This document shows positions 23,613-31,046 of a DNA stretch of 36,203 nucleotides, in pieces. Below the pieces are notes generated by a model that did not search any database, had not been told where the DNA came from, and saw nothing but the letters and a program-made list of their open reading frames with translations. The number at the start of each line of letters is the position of its first letter. Within the stretch, counting starts at the first letter, position 1. Source of the DNA: JAWLCG01 sp041687295 (lineage in GTDB: Bacteria; Planctomycetota; Phycisphaerae; SM23-33; FEN-1343). Position numbers and translations under genes: made by a program. The stretch lies in contig JAWLCG010000006.1 in the NCBI GenBank assembly GCA_041687295.1, forward strand, positions 1 to 36,203. The letters run 5' to 3'.

Positions 23613-24973
23613 GCCGCACCTCCCCGGCGGGCGTGTTGGCGGGCGATGCGGAAGGTCCACCGGCCCATGTCGGAGATCTTCAGCCGGGCCATGCCCTGGA
23701 TGTTCGTGTGGATCGTGTCGTTGAACGGGGCCGTCCAGTGCCCCGGGATGCCCTGGGTGCCCAGCGCGCAGCCCATGATCGAGCCGGCCGTCGCGCCGGT
23801 GCAGTCGGTGTCCAGGCCCGCCATCACGGTGATGCCGAGCGTCCGCGTGAAGTCGCCCTCGCCCTTGAGCAGGCCCATGACGGTGATGGCGGCGTTGGGG
23901 ATCGAGTGGTTGAACTTCTTCGCGTAGGGCATCCACTTCTCGATCATGGCGCGGTTGATGGCCTGCCAGTCGGCTTGGCGGTCGCACCGCTCGCGGATCC
24001 ACTCGAGCATCTCGGCGAAGCGGGTGCGCGGCGGGACGTACTTCGCGGCTGTGTCGACCGCGCGGGCCACGTCGCCGTGGGCCAGCACGTCGGCCAGCAG
24101 CACCGAGAAGAAGATGCCCGAGTAGATGCCGTTACGCACCTGGCTGTTGGCGGCGTCGCGGTAGGCCCACCGGGCCGCCTGGGCCGGGTGGCCCGGGGCG
24201 CACCAGCCCCAGGGGTCGCAGCGGATCTGGGCGCCGAGCGACTGGCGGCAGGGGTTGCCCAGGATCGCCCCGTACCGCGGCTCCAGGCCGTAGGTGGTGA
24301 TGCGGTGCAGGTTGCGCCCCGAGGCCCACATGCTGCCGCGGGGGGTCATGTTCGTGACAGTGTCGGCGACCTGCTGGGCGGTGAAGTCGGCCCCGTGGTG
24401 ATCCAGCGTGATCAGGCTGGTCAGGGCGTAATGGATGTCGTCGTCGGGCGCGACGTGGTCGAATCGGCCCTTGGTCCAGTTGTTCTTGACGCTTCGGCGA
24501 TCGAAGAAGTCGCAGCCCTCCAGCTCGGGGAACGCGGCGCCCTCGGGCAGGGGGTTCATGAAGTCCTCCAGCGGCCAGGAGCCCACCGCCCGCAGGACCT
24601 TTTCCATCTTGTCCGGCCAGGTCGTGCCCTCCAGGGGCTTGCCGAGCTGACAGCCCGCGCATCGGCCCTGCCAGGCGGCGTGGAGCTTATCCGCCAGCTC
24701 CTCGTCGGAGCCGCTGAACGGCGCGCTGGCGTCGGCGGGGGGGAAGTGGCCGGAGATGGTTTCCCAGTCACTGGGCTCGTCGTAGCCGAAGCCGGCCGGG
24801 CTGGGCCGTTGCCACAGCGCCATCTGCAGCGCCAGCAGCGCGTCGGCCGAGCCGCCGGCCGCCGCCTGGTCCACCTCGGCCAGCAGGGCGGCCTCGTCGT
24901 GGCCCTCCTCGACCATCTGGGCCACGTCGGTCTTGAGGTCTTCCAGGATCCGGTTGTACAAAGGGTGACGCAT
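23609..24973 (-). CDS. ADP-ribosylglycohydrolase-fold protein
   Basis: 454 residues; ATG at 24973 has AAAGGAG upstream. The N-terminal 110 residues are helical and not part of the core. The core begins ADKLHAAWQGRCAGCQLGKPLEG, followed by the metal motif PDDDIHYAL and the C-terminal GLDTDCTGATAGSIMG, both diagnostic of the DraG/ARH fold with two Mg sites. It may cleave ADP-ribose from a protein or another ribosyl bond. Its place inside a sugar locus and its translational coupling to GntR hint at a carbohydrate or nucleoside substrate rather than signalling, which is inference. Confidence 0.85.
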   Translation of the reverse strand: MRHPLYNRILEDLKTDVAQMVEEGHDEAALLAEVDQAAAGGSADALLALQMALWQRPSPAGFGYDEPSDWETISGHFPPADASAPFSGSDEELADKLHAAWQGRCAGCQLGKPLEGTTWPDKMEKVLRAVGSWPLEDFMNPLPEGAAFPELEGCDFFDRRSVKNNWTKGRFDHVAPDDDIHYALTSLITLDHHGADFTAQQVADTVTNMTPRGSMWASGRNLHRITTYGLEPRYGAILGNPCRQSLGAQIRCDPWGWCAPGHPAQAARWAYRDAANSQVRNGIYSGIFFSVLLADVLAHGDVARAVDTAAKYVPPRTRFAEMLEWIRERCDRQADWQAINRAMIEKWMPYAKKFNHSIPNAAITVMGLLKGEGDFTRTLGITVMAGLDTDCTGATAGSIMGCALGTQGIPGHWTAPFNDTIHTNIQGMARLKISDMGRWTFRIARQHARRGGAA

Positions 24974-25020
24974 TATCGCTCCTTTCAGTCGCGATCGGCT
25001 TGCGGACGTCAAGCGGTTCG

Positions 25021-25098
25021 GGTGCCGTGGCTACGGCGTTCGTAGCCACGTCCTGCCACCGTCGAAGGTGGGGCTTCGCTGCGCTGCGCCCCAGCCTA
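25021..25098. repeat. Composite C-L repeat element
   Basis: CGTGGCTAC...GTAGCCACG hairpin (25025-25049), then a minus-strand family L unit: GTAGGCTGGGGCG, hairpin with GCCCC, and CACCTTCGACGG (25098 down to 25058). Same composite as 22840-22923 and 26264-26341, here with GGGGC stems in place of GGGAC. Confidence 0.78.
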
Positions 25099-25151
25099 CG
25101 GGGCTGGCTTCGTCAGTCGCGGCGGGCGGGCCCCAGCCAAGGGTGCGGGCG

Positions 25152-25239
25152 CCGTATGGAGTGCGGCGACGCAGTCGCCGCTTTGGCTCGTTGGTGAGAA
25201 GACCAGCCAAAGCGGCGATCCTCGCCGCACTCCATACGG
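25152..25239. repeat. Cloverleaf REP pair, family D (copy 2)
   Basis: Foot CCGTATGGAGT/ACTCCATACGG, 11 bp. Arms GCGGCGA-cgcag-TCGCCGC, TTTGGCT/AGCCAAA, GCGGCGA-tcc-TCGCCGC. Stems are identical to 8728-8803; loops differ. It ends 11 bases from the transketolase C-subunit stop. Confidence 0.92.
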
Positions 25240-25250
25240 CCCAGGGCGCT

Positions 25251-26246
25251 CTAGCGGGCCTTCATCGCCTGGGCCTTCTTCGCGGCCGCCACGACGGCGT
25301 CGACGGTCAGGCCGGCGCGGGCGAGGATGTCCGGGTACGCCCCGCTCTCGCCGAAGTGGTCCGGCAGGCCCACGCGGAGCACCGGCACGGGGCAGCGCTC
25401 GCACAGGGCCTCGCACACGGCCGAGCCGACGCCGCCCAGCACGTTGTGTTCTTCGACGGTCACGACGGCGCCGGTCCGGCCGGCCTCCTCGGCCAGCAGG
25501 TCGGCGTCGAGCGGTTTGATCGTGTGCAGGTCGATGACGGAGGCGTCGACGCCCTCGGCGGCGAGCCGGTCGGCCGCCTCGCGCGCCAGCCCCACCACCG
25601 GCCCGGCCGCCACCAGCGTGACGTCGCGGCCCTGGCGGATGCGGATGCCCCGGCCGATCGTGAAGGGCTGGTCGTCGTCGTACGCTTGCCCGACGTTGTC
25701 GCGACTGACGCGAAGGAAGACGGGCCCGTCGTGCTCGATGGCGGCCGCCAGGGCCTTGCGCGTCGTCGTGATGTCCGAGGGGCTCACCACGGTCATGTGG
25801 GGGATGGCCCGCATGACGGCGATGTCCTCGACGCTCTGGTGGCTGGCACCGTCGGCGAAGTCGCTCAGGCCCGCGTAGCCGCCGATGAGCTTGACGTTGA
25901 GCCGCGTGTACGCCACCTGCGCCCGCACCTGGTCGCCCGCCCGCAGCGCGATGAACAGCGTGAAGGTGCTGACCACCGGGACCAGCCCGCTGGCGGCCAT
26001 GCCGGCGGCTGCGCTGACCATGTTCGCCTCGGCGATGCCGAAGTTGAAGAACCGCTGCGGGTAGGCCGCCCCGAAGAGCTTCGTCTGCGTCGAACTGCTC
26101 ACGTCGGCGTCGAGCACGACGATCCGCTCGTCGGCGGCGCCCAGCTCGACCAGGGCCTCGCCGAACACCAGCCGCGGGGGTTTTTCGATTGCTGTGGTCG
26201 TCAGGGGTCTCTCCCAGACAGGCCCGCAGGGGCCTGATGTCGTCAA
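25251..26246 (-). CDS. Transketolase, C-terminal (pyrimidine-binding) subunit
   Basis: Up to 331 residues. Contains the transketolase Pyr domain (FFNFGIAEANMVSAAAGMA with the catalytic Glu; FADGASHQSVEDIA) and C-terminal domain (VTVEEHNVLGGVGSAV). It pairs with the separate N-terminal subunit gene upstream to form a split transketolase. The start is unclear: TTG at 26246 has no ribosome site, whereas CTG at 26204 has GGGAGAG seven bases upstream and gives the family-like beginning TTTAIEKPPRLVFGEALVEL. The longer coordinates are given. A composite repeat fills the gap to the N-subunit gene. A 1-deoxyxylulose-type synthase is less likely given the length. Confidence 0.9.
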   Translation of the reverse strand: MTTSGPCGPVWERPLTTTAIEKPPRLVFGEALVELGAADERIVVLDADVSSSTQTKLFGAAYPQRFFNFGIAEANMVSAAAGMAASGLVPVVSTFTLFIALRAGDQVRAQVAYTRLNVKLIGGYAGLSDFADGASHQSVEDIAVMRAIPHMTVVSPSDITTTRKALAAAIEHDGPVFLRVSRDNVGQAYDDDQPFTIGRGIRIRQGRDVTLVAAGPVVGLAREAADRLAAEGVDASVIDLHTIKPLDADLLAEEAGRTGAVVTVEEHNVLGGVGSAVCEALCERCPVPVLRVGLPDHFGESGAYPDILARAGLTVDAVVAAAKKAQAMKAR

Positions 26247-26263
26247 ACGTTCGGAGCGTTCGG

Positions 26264-26390
26264 GTGCCGTGGTCAGGGCGTCTGTCGCCAGGTCTTTCCA
26301 CCGTCGAAGGTGGGGCTTCGCTCCGCTGCGCCCCAGCCTACGGCGATCCGCCCTCGCCGCCGGGCCTCGCTGCGCTCGAAGAGAGCCTAC
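26264..26390. repeat. Composite C-L repeat plus degenerate family K unit
   Basis: 26264-26341 repeats the composite found at 25021 (weaker left hairpin). 26360-26390 is a minus-strand GTAGG unit with inner TCGAGCGCAGCGAGGCCCGG. The TAG stop of the transketolase N-subunit gene (26387-26389) lies within this GTAG foot. Confidence 0.72.
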
Positions 26391-27208
26391 GTCCCCGCCA
26401 GCTCGCGCTTGGCGATGGCGTAGTCTTCCGGGCTGATGGGCTTGCCGTGCCAGGCGCTCTCGCCTTCCATGTACGAGACGCCCTTGCCCTTGACGGTGCG
26501 GGCGACGATGGCCTGGGGGCGGTCCTGGCTGCGGGCCCAGTGGACGGCCTCCAACACGCTGGCGCAGTCGTGGCCGTCGCAGCCCCGCACGGCCAGGCCG
26601 AAGGCGGCGAGCTTGGCCTCGAGGTCGCCCAGGGGCATGATCTCATCGACGGGCCCGTCGAGCTGCACGCCATTGTGATCGACGATGACGGTGAGCCGAT
26701 CGAGCCCGAACCCGGCGGCGGCCATCAGACCCTCCCAGTTCTGCCCCTCCTGCAGCTCGCCGTCGCCGACCAGCACGTAGACGCGCCAGTCCGCCCCCGT
26801 CAGCCGAGCGGCCAGGGCCATGCCCACGCCCACGCTGATGCCCATGCCCAGCGAGCCGGCCGACATCTCCACGCCCGGACACTTGCGCATGTCCGGATGG
26901 CCCTGCAGGCGCGACCCCGCCTTACGCAGACTCGTCAGCTCCGCCCTGTCCAAAAAACCCTTGGCGGCCAGGACGGTGTACAGGGCCGGGGCGGCGTGGC
27001 CCTTGCTGAGCACGAAGCGGTCCCGGCCCGCCCAGTCCGGCTCGTCGGGCCGATAGCGCAGCACGTGGCCAAACAGCGTCCAGAGGATCTCCACGCTCGA
27101 CAGCGAGCCGCCCGTGTGGCCCGAGCCGGCGCCGTGGATGATGTCGACGATCGTGTTGCGCAGCTGCAGGCACTCGTCCCGCATCGCGGCGAAGTCAGGC
27201 TTGGCCAC
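26387..27208 (-). CDS. Transketolase, N-terminal (TPP-binding) subunit
   Basis: 273 residues. GTG start at 27208 with AAGGAGG upstream, which lies inside the 3' end of the epimerase gene; the two genes overlap by 14 bases. It has SGHTGGSLSSVEILWTL, DRFVLSKGHAAPALY and the TPP motif GDGELQEGQNWE with DHN. With the following C-terminal subunit it transfers two-carbon units between sugar phosphates. The split form is common in bacteria outside the proteobacteria. Linked to an epimerase at the head of the operon, it may act in a dedicated sugar pathway rather than as the housekeeping enzyme. The end overlaps a REP unit. Confidence 0.92.
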   Translation of the reverse strand: MAKPDFAAMRDECLQLRNTIVDIIHGAGSGHTGGSLSSVEILWTLFGHVLRYRPDEPDWAGRDRFVLSKGHAAPALYTVLAAKGFLDRAELTSLRKAGSRLQGHPDMRKCPGVEMSAGSLGMGISVGVGMALAARLTGADWRVYVLVGDGELQEGQNWEGLMAAAGFGLDRLTVIVDHNGVQLDGPVDEIMPLGDLEAKLAAFGLAVRGCDGHDCASVLEAVHWARSQDRPQAIVARTVKGKGVSYMEGESAWHGKPISPEDYAIAKRELAGT

Positions 27209-28028
27209 GGTTGTAGGCCTCCTTGAGCGGTGTGAGGTACGTAATCGCCGCCCGGGCGGCCGAGTCCGGGTCGGGCTGGGGCAGGATCTCGACGCTGGCC
27301 CAGCCGTCGTAGTCCATCCGCCGCAGCGACGCGAACACAGCCCCGAAGTCGGTGTGCCCCTGCCCCGGCGCCAGGCGGTTGGAGTCGGCCAGGTGCAGGT
27401 AGGCCACGTGCTCGGCGTACCGCTCCAGCTCGCCGCCGAGCGTGCGGTCCTCGATGTTCATGTGGAACAGGTCGGGCATCAGCCCCACGTTGGGCTTACC
27501 GAGGCGGCGCATCAGCTCGGCGCCCTGCTCGACGGAGTTGATGAAGTTGATCTCGTAGCGGTTGACCGGCTCGAGGATCAGCCGCACGTTCCGCTCGGCC
27601 GCGTAGTCCGCCAGTTCGCCGGCGACGGCCAGGAAGCGCCCTTCGGCGTCGGCAAGGGTCTCGCCCTCGGCCACGAACCCGCGGGCCCGCCCGATGTTGA
27701 CCATCGCCCCGAACCGCTGCGCCAGGTCGATCAGGCCCTGAAAGACCTCGACCACCCGGCGGCGCTTGTCGGGCTCGCGGGCGGTGAAGTAGAGCCCCAG
27801 CCCCGCGAAGACCTGCCCCGTCGAGATGCACGGACAGGCCAGGCCGTGCCCGTCCAGCAGGGCCTCGACACGCTCCGCGTCGATCTGGTCGGCCGACTGC
27901 AGGGCCAGCTCGATGCCGTCGTAGCCCAGCTCGGCCGCCTTGGCGATGGACCCCTCGATGCCGCGCCACACCACGAACGCGCTGGGCAGCGCGTCGGCGG
28001 TGGCCACGGCGACGGCGATACGTAACAT
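27195..28028 (-). CDS. Sugar phosphate isomerase/epimerase (xylose-isomerase-like barrel)
   Basis: 277 residues; ATG at 28028 after AAGGAGGTC. TIM-barrel family of AP-endonuclease 2/xylose isomerase type. Ligands for a divalent metal are visible as Glu in LILEPVNRYE, Asp-His in MPDLFHMNIED, His in YLHLADSNR and the C-terminal Glu in ASVEILPQP. It resembles hydroxypyruvate isomerase, ketose 3-epimerase or IolI-like enzymes, and the substrate is not fixed by sequence alone. It is the first gene of the transketolase operon and is preceded by a strong palindrome, probably an operator. Confidence 0.88.
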   Translation of the reverse strand: MLRIAVAVATADALPSAFVVWRGIEGSIAKAAELGYDGIELALQSADQIDAERVEALLDGHGLACPCISTGQVFAGLGLYFTAREPDKRRRVVEVFQGLIDLAQRFGAMVNIGRARGFVAEGETLADAEGRFLAVAGELADYAAERNVRLILEPVNRYEINFINSVEQGAELMRRLGKPNVGLMPDLFHMNIEDRTLGGELERYAEHVAYLHLADSNRLAPGQGHTDFGAVFASLRRMDYDGWASVEILPQPDPDSAARAAITYLTPLKEAYNRGQA

Positions 28029-28063
28029 GCGACCTCCTTCCCGACCCGTCCGGGCCCCCGAAA

Positions 28064-28093
28064 CCACGATTGTATATTGCATACAATCCGTGG
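28064..28093. promoter_or_regulatory. Palindromic operator upstream of the epimerase-transketolase operon
   Basis: ATTGTAT at 28069-28075 and ATACAAT at 28081-28087, separated by five bases, with further symmetry from flanking CCACG and CGTGG. It is the only AT-rich island nearby and lies 36 bases before the ATG, overlapping a likely -10 region. Half sites of TTGTAT/ATACAA type resemble GntR/FCD-family targets, and a GntR/FCD gene is in the same locus. Confidence 0.6.
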
Positions 28094-28154
28094 ACTCGGT
28101 TCACAAGGAAGAAATCCGGAGGCGGGGGCGGGGCATCCCGTAGGCCGGTTGTCC

Positions 28155-28322
28155 GTAGGCCGCGTCGAGCGCAGCGAGGCCCGGCGACGATGGCGGCCCC
28201 TGGTCGCTGCCAGGCTGACCCACCGCGATGCCATGGATGCCCTTCGAAGCCGGCTGGGCCGAGCACGCTCAACATGGCCGCAAGCGGCCATGGCACCCGC
28301 TGACGCTGGACCCGGCCTACGG
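28155..28322. repeat. Degenerate REP region with family K foot
   Basis: GTAGGCCGCGTCGAGCGCAG starts a family K unit at 28155. An inverted GGACCCGGCCTACGG end is at 28308-28322. Between them lies a perfect hairpin CATGGCCGC-aa-GCGGCCATG near 28273. The pair may be a decayed REPIN. No gene is seen in 28029-28461 apart from the operator and repeats. Confidence 0.6.
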
Positions 28323-28335
28323 GCTCAGCCAGCCA

Positions 28336-28414
28336 GTAGGGCGAGCAACTGTGTTGCTCGCGCAACGAAGGCGCCATGGCGGCCATTGCGCGTGCAACAA
28401 GTTGCACGCCCTAC
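28336..28414. repeat. Cloverleaf REP pair, family A (copy 2)
   Basis: Foot GTAGGGC/GCCCTAC. Arms GAGCAAC-tgt-GTTGCTC, GCGCAAC/ATTGCGC with inner GGCGCC...GGCGGCC, and GTGCAAC-aa-GTTGCAC. Almost identical to 28916-28994 and 31047-31125, including the GCCA before the foot and GAGC after it. Confidence 0.93.
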
Positions 28415-28461
28415 GAGCTCCGCTACCGACCACGCCTCCCCGTTGGGGATTGGCGTGACAG

Positions 28462-28854
28462 TCACCAGCCGCCGTCCACGGAGAGCAGCAGCCAGATATC
28501 CGTGGGATCGTCAAGATCCTCGAGCCAGTTCCAGGCCGTGGGCTTCACTGACTCGGTGAAAGGCTCAATGATGTAGCTCATGTCGTCCCAGTAGTCAGCG
28601 GTGAGTTCGCATCGGAACTGTCGTTCCCCCATCCGTACGACGCCTCGGTTGCGGTCGCTACGTACAAAGGTCAAGTCGGTGCCATCGATCGACGTGCAGA
28701 AGGAGGACACACTGACTTCCCTGTACACTCCGACGGCTAAGCCGTAGACCACGCCCAGCAGATGTTGGGCTTCAGCGGCATCGAAGTTGTAGAGCCGGAC
28801 TACGATATGTGGTGGGTCGCCATGGTCCCGAATCATCACTGAATCGAGCTTCAT
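28462..28854 (-). CDS. Unrecognised 130-residue protein between two family A repeats
   Basis: ATG at 28854 with GGGAGG upstream. No signal peptide or membrane segment. N-terminus MKLDSVMIRDHGDPPHIVV, middle VRMGERQFRCEL, and a Trp/Asp-rich C-terminus (NWLEDLDDPTDIWLLLS). I do not recognise a family; the acidic, small, soluble form is like many immunity or accessory proteins but there is no direct evidence. Third codon positions are clearly less G/C biased than in the surrounding metabolic genes. It is flanked at both sides by directly oriented copies of the 79-base family A element. Confidence 0.7.
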   Translation of the reverse strand: MKLDSVMIRDHGDPPHIVVRLYNFDAAEAQHLLGVVYGLAVGVYREVSVSSFCTSIDGTDLTFVRSDRNRGVVRMGERQFRCELTADYWDDMSYIIEPFTESVKPTAWNWLEDLDDPTDIWLLLSVDGGW

Positions 28855-28915
28855 CGGAATCCTCCCTGGAGGGAACACCACCATCATCTGGTTGAGCTGC
28901 GCAAGGTGCAAGCCA

Positions 28916-28994
28916 GTAGGGCGAGCAACTGCGTTGCTCGCGCAACGAAGGCGCCATGGCGGCCATTGCGCGTGCAACAAGTTGCACGCCCTAC
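28916..28994. repeat. Cloverleaf REP pair, family A (copy 3)
   Basis: Same orientation and near-identical to 28336-28414; the only obvious change is in the first hairpin loop (tgc instead of tgt). It lies 62 bases upstream of the 130-residue gene start. Confidence 0.93.
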
Positions 28995-29033
28995 GAGCTT
29001 GTGCGCGGGCTGCGGGCGGCGGCGGAGAAGCGC

Positions 29034-29143
29034 GTAGGCTGGGACAGAGCCCCGCAGGGGCGGCGTCCCACCTTCGGCTTCGGACCGCTGGCCGTGACCG
29101 GGAAGGTGGGACGGCGCGGCTACGGCGCTCTGTCCCAGCCTAC
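29034..29143. repeat. Cloverleaf REP pair, family B (copy 1)
   Basis: A 15-bp perfect foot (GTAGGCTGGGACAGA, 29034-29048, pairing with 29129-29143). Arms GCCCC-gca-GGGGC, GTCCCACCTTC/GAAGGTGGGAC (29065-29075, 29102-29112) and a GCGC/GCGC arm. Each half can also fold as a single REP hairpin GGGAC...GTCCC after GTAGGCT. Confidence 0.88.
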
Positions 29144-29207
29144 GGGGCCATCGATGCGGAGGTGGACAAGGGGACGGAGGAGTGACTGGGCGTCCCGCGC
29201 GGAGCAC

Positions 29208-29636
29208 CTACGCCTGCGCGTGAGGGTTGAGTTCCATGGTTACGCAGTACTCCGTGAAGCCCATGGCCTGCCAGAACGCTCGGCCGGCAGTGTTGCCTAC
29301 CAGCACATCGAGGCGCACCCGGGGAGCGTTGGTCCATGCGTTGGCCTTGAGCCACTCGATGGCCCTGCGACCGTGGCCCTTCCGGCGCAGGGCCGGGCTC
29401 ATGTAGAACTGCCGCAGGTACACGTGCTCGGCCTCCTGGCGGAACAGCGCGTATCCACAGACCGTACCGTTCTGCTCGAAGAGCACGGCGGTATAGCTTC
29501 CGCTCAGCCAGTCGGCCATTCTGACTTCGAGCTGGGGGAGGTCCATCGGGTTGCGGTGGCCTTCGTCCCGGATCAGCTGCTGGTTCATCTGCGCCAGCAC
29601 GGCCGAGTCGGCGACTGTAGCGAACCGGTATTGCAT
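29208..29636 (-). CDS. GNAT-family N-acetyltransferase
   Basis: 142 residues; ATG after AAGGTG. The GNAT acetyl-CoA loop is seen as LRRKGHGRRAIEWL after the strand YLRQFYMSP, with the terminal NTAGRAFWQAMGFTEY motif. Substrate unknown (protein, small amine or antibiotic). The gene lies between the two family B repeats, a single-gene unit with repeats on both sides. Codon bias is weaker than in the metabolic operons. The stop codon TAG is in GCGTAGG. Confidence 0.88.
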   Translation of the reverse strand: MQYRFATVADSAVLAQMNQQLIRDEGHRNPMDLPQLEVRMADWLSGSYTAVLFEQNGTVCGYALFRQEAEHVYLRQFYMSPALRRKGHGRRAIEWLKANAWTNAPRVRLDVLVGNTAGRAFWQAMGFTEYCVTMELNPHAQA

Positions 29637-29772
29637 GAGGCACCTTGTGAATCCCGGGATACCGCACTGGGCTCGTAGGGCACTGCACCGGCAGGGATAC
29701 TAACCCATGGCGTCGACAAAAGGTACCCGCGCCGGCTGCGCCTTCGTCGAGCTTTTCCCCGATGCGCAGCGC

Positions 29773-29882
29773 GTAGGCTGGGACAAAGCCCCGCATGGGC
29801 GGCGTCCCACTTTCGGGGTCGGACCGCTGGCCGTGGCCGGGAAGGTGGGACGGCGCGGCTACGCCGCTCTGTCCCAGCCTAC
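29773..29882. repeat. Cloverleaf REP pair, family B (copy 2)
   Basis: Same orientation as 29034-29143. Both feet are conserved apart from G-to-A in GGGACAAAG. The last arm reads GCGGC-tac-GCCGC. It lies between the GNAT start and the protease stop. Confidence 0.85.
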
Positions 29883-29922
29883 GGGCGGTCCGCCATCGTT
29901 GCTGGCGCTCGACCCGGTCTAC

Positions 29923-30942
29923 TCAGCGTGCTGGCTGCAATGCGTCTGTGGCCTGGTTTTCGCTCGCCTTTGGTCCGTCCTTATCCGACTCTGATGCGTC
30001 ACCAGCCGCGTCGAACTGGGGCAGCAACCGCTTTGCGGCAGCGACCGCTGGATGCCCGAAAGCGATGGACTCGCTGGCTTGGTCGATGGTGACCGTGAAG
30101 AGCCTGAGGAGGGGAATGCCGATCGCAGATTGGCCTCGGCCCACCGAAACCGTGGGGGACGTAAACCTATGCGGTCCGAGCCGGACACTGCCGTTCAGCA
30201 CGCGCCTCTGCACATCGCGGGTACCGTGGAGCTGATAGCTGTCCGTGGTACTGAGAACCGGCCCCAGATCTAACCTGGAGGCCACGGCCGCAGGCATGGA
30301 GATGGCCGCATTAGAACCCGTGTCGATGGTAAAGGTGTACTCAATGTCGCCGACTGGAACATGCACAGTTGGCAAACCATGCTCATGCCGCTGGAGCGGA
30401 AGCACATCACCCGGCAGGGGCTCTTCGCTTAGAGGCTGTATGATGGCCCAGCTCCGTGGGAAGTCCAGCGTTATGCGGCAGTCCCGGAACGTTCGGATGC
30501 CGATCACGCCGGACAGTTCCTCGCCTCCGACTGTGATCGGCAACTCGTCCAGTGGAAGGACGACGCCCTCCACGTGGGCGAACTCCGCCTCGCCGATCCG
30601 CAAGGACCGCACCATCACGGTGGAGGATGGTTTCCCGCGTCCCGCGGAATCCACCACCCGAAACGACCGCTCGTGGGGGAGGTCCCCCACGACCTTCGGA
30701 GACAACGTGAGCGCCGTGGTGCCGGTATCCACGATGCACCAGTAAGGCCCTTGGTCGTTGACCATGACACTGACGACAGGGAACTCGGCCGCCCATTGAA
30801 TGGGGACAGGCGCGCCCTGGTCAGGGATGCGCGTGTCGGCCGGCGTCCCAACGGGCAACGGAGTCTCGGAGGGCTCCTCACTGCACCCAGCGGCAATGGG
30901 AACAAGGCACAGGCAGAGCCACCACATCAGGTTCCGTGACAC
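29923..30942 (-). CDS. Lipoprotein with two retropepsin-like aspartic protease lobes
   Basis: 339 residues. GTG at 30942 has GGGGAG six bases upstream. An N-terminal signal with IAAGC gives a probable lipoprotein. Two Asp-Thr-Gly active-site motifs are visible, D72 in IVDTGTTALTL and D207 in TIDTGSNAAISM, each followed by a hydrophobic-Gly segment (GVIGIRTF; AIGIPLLRLF). The polypeptide therefore holds two clan AA lobes and could be active as a monomer, while the commonest bacterial forms have one lobe. C-terminal tail is Asp/Glu/Lys-rich. Codon usage is much less GC-biased than the neighbours. It lies between a family B and a family A repeat. Confidence 0.85.
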   Translation of the reverse strand: MSRNLMWWLCLCLVPIAAGCSEEPSETPLPVGTPADTRIPDQGAPVPIQWAAEFPVVSVMVNDQGPYWCIVDTGTTALTLSPKVVGDLPHERSFRVVDSAGRGKPSSTVMVRSLRIGEAEFAHVEGVVLPLDELPITVGGEELSGVIGIRTFRDCRITLDFPRSWAIIQPLSEEPLPGDVLPLQRHEHGLPTVHVPVGDIEYTFTIDTGSNAAISMPAAVASRLDLGPVLSTTDSYQLHGTRDVQRRVLNGSVRLGPHRFTSPTVSVGRGQSAIGIPLLRLFTVTIDQASESIAFGHPAVAAAKRLLPQFDAAGDASESDKDGPKASENQATDALQPAR

Positions 30943-31046
30943 TCTTGTCTCCCCGGCAATACCAGTGCGTCCCTTCTGCACAGAGGGCCATTCAGATGGG
31001 CACCAGAGGTGACTGTATGGGCATCGCCGAAAGGTGTCAATAGCCA

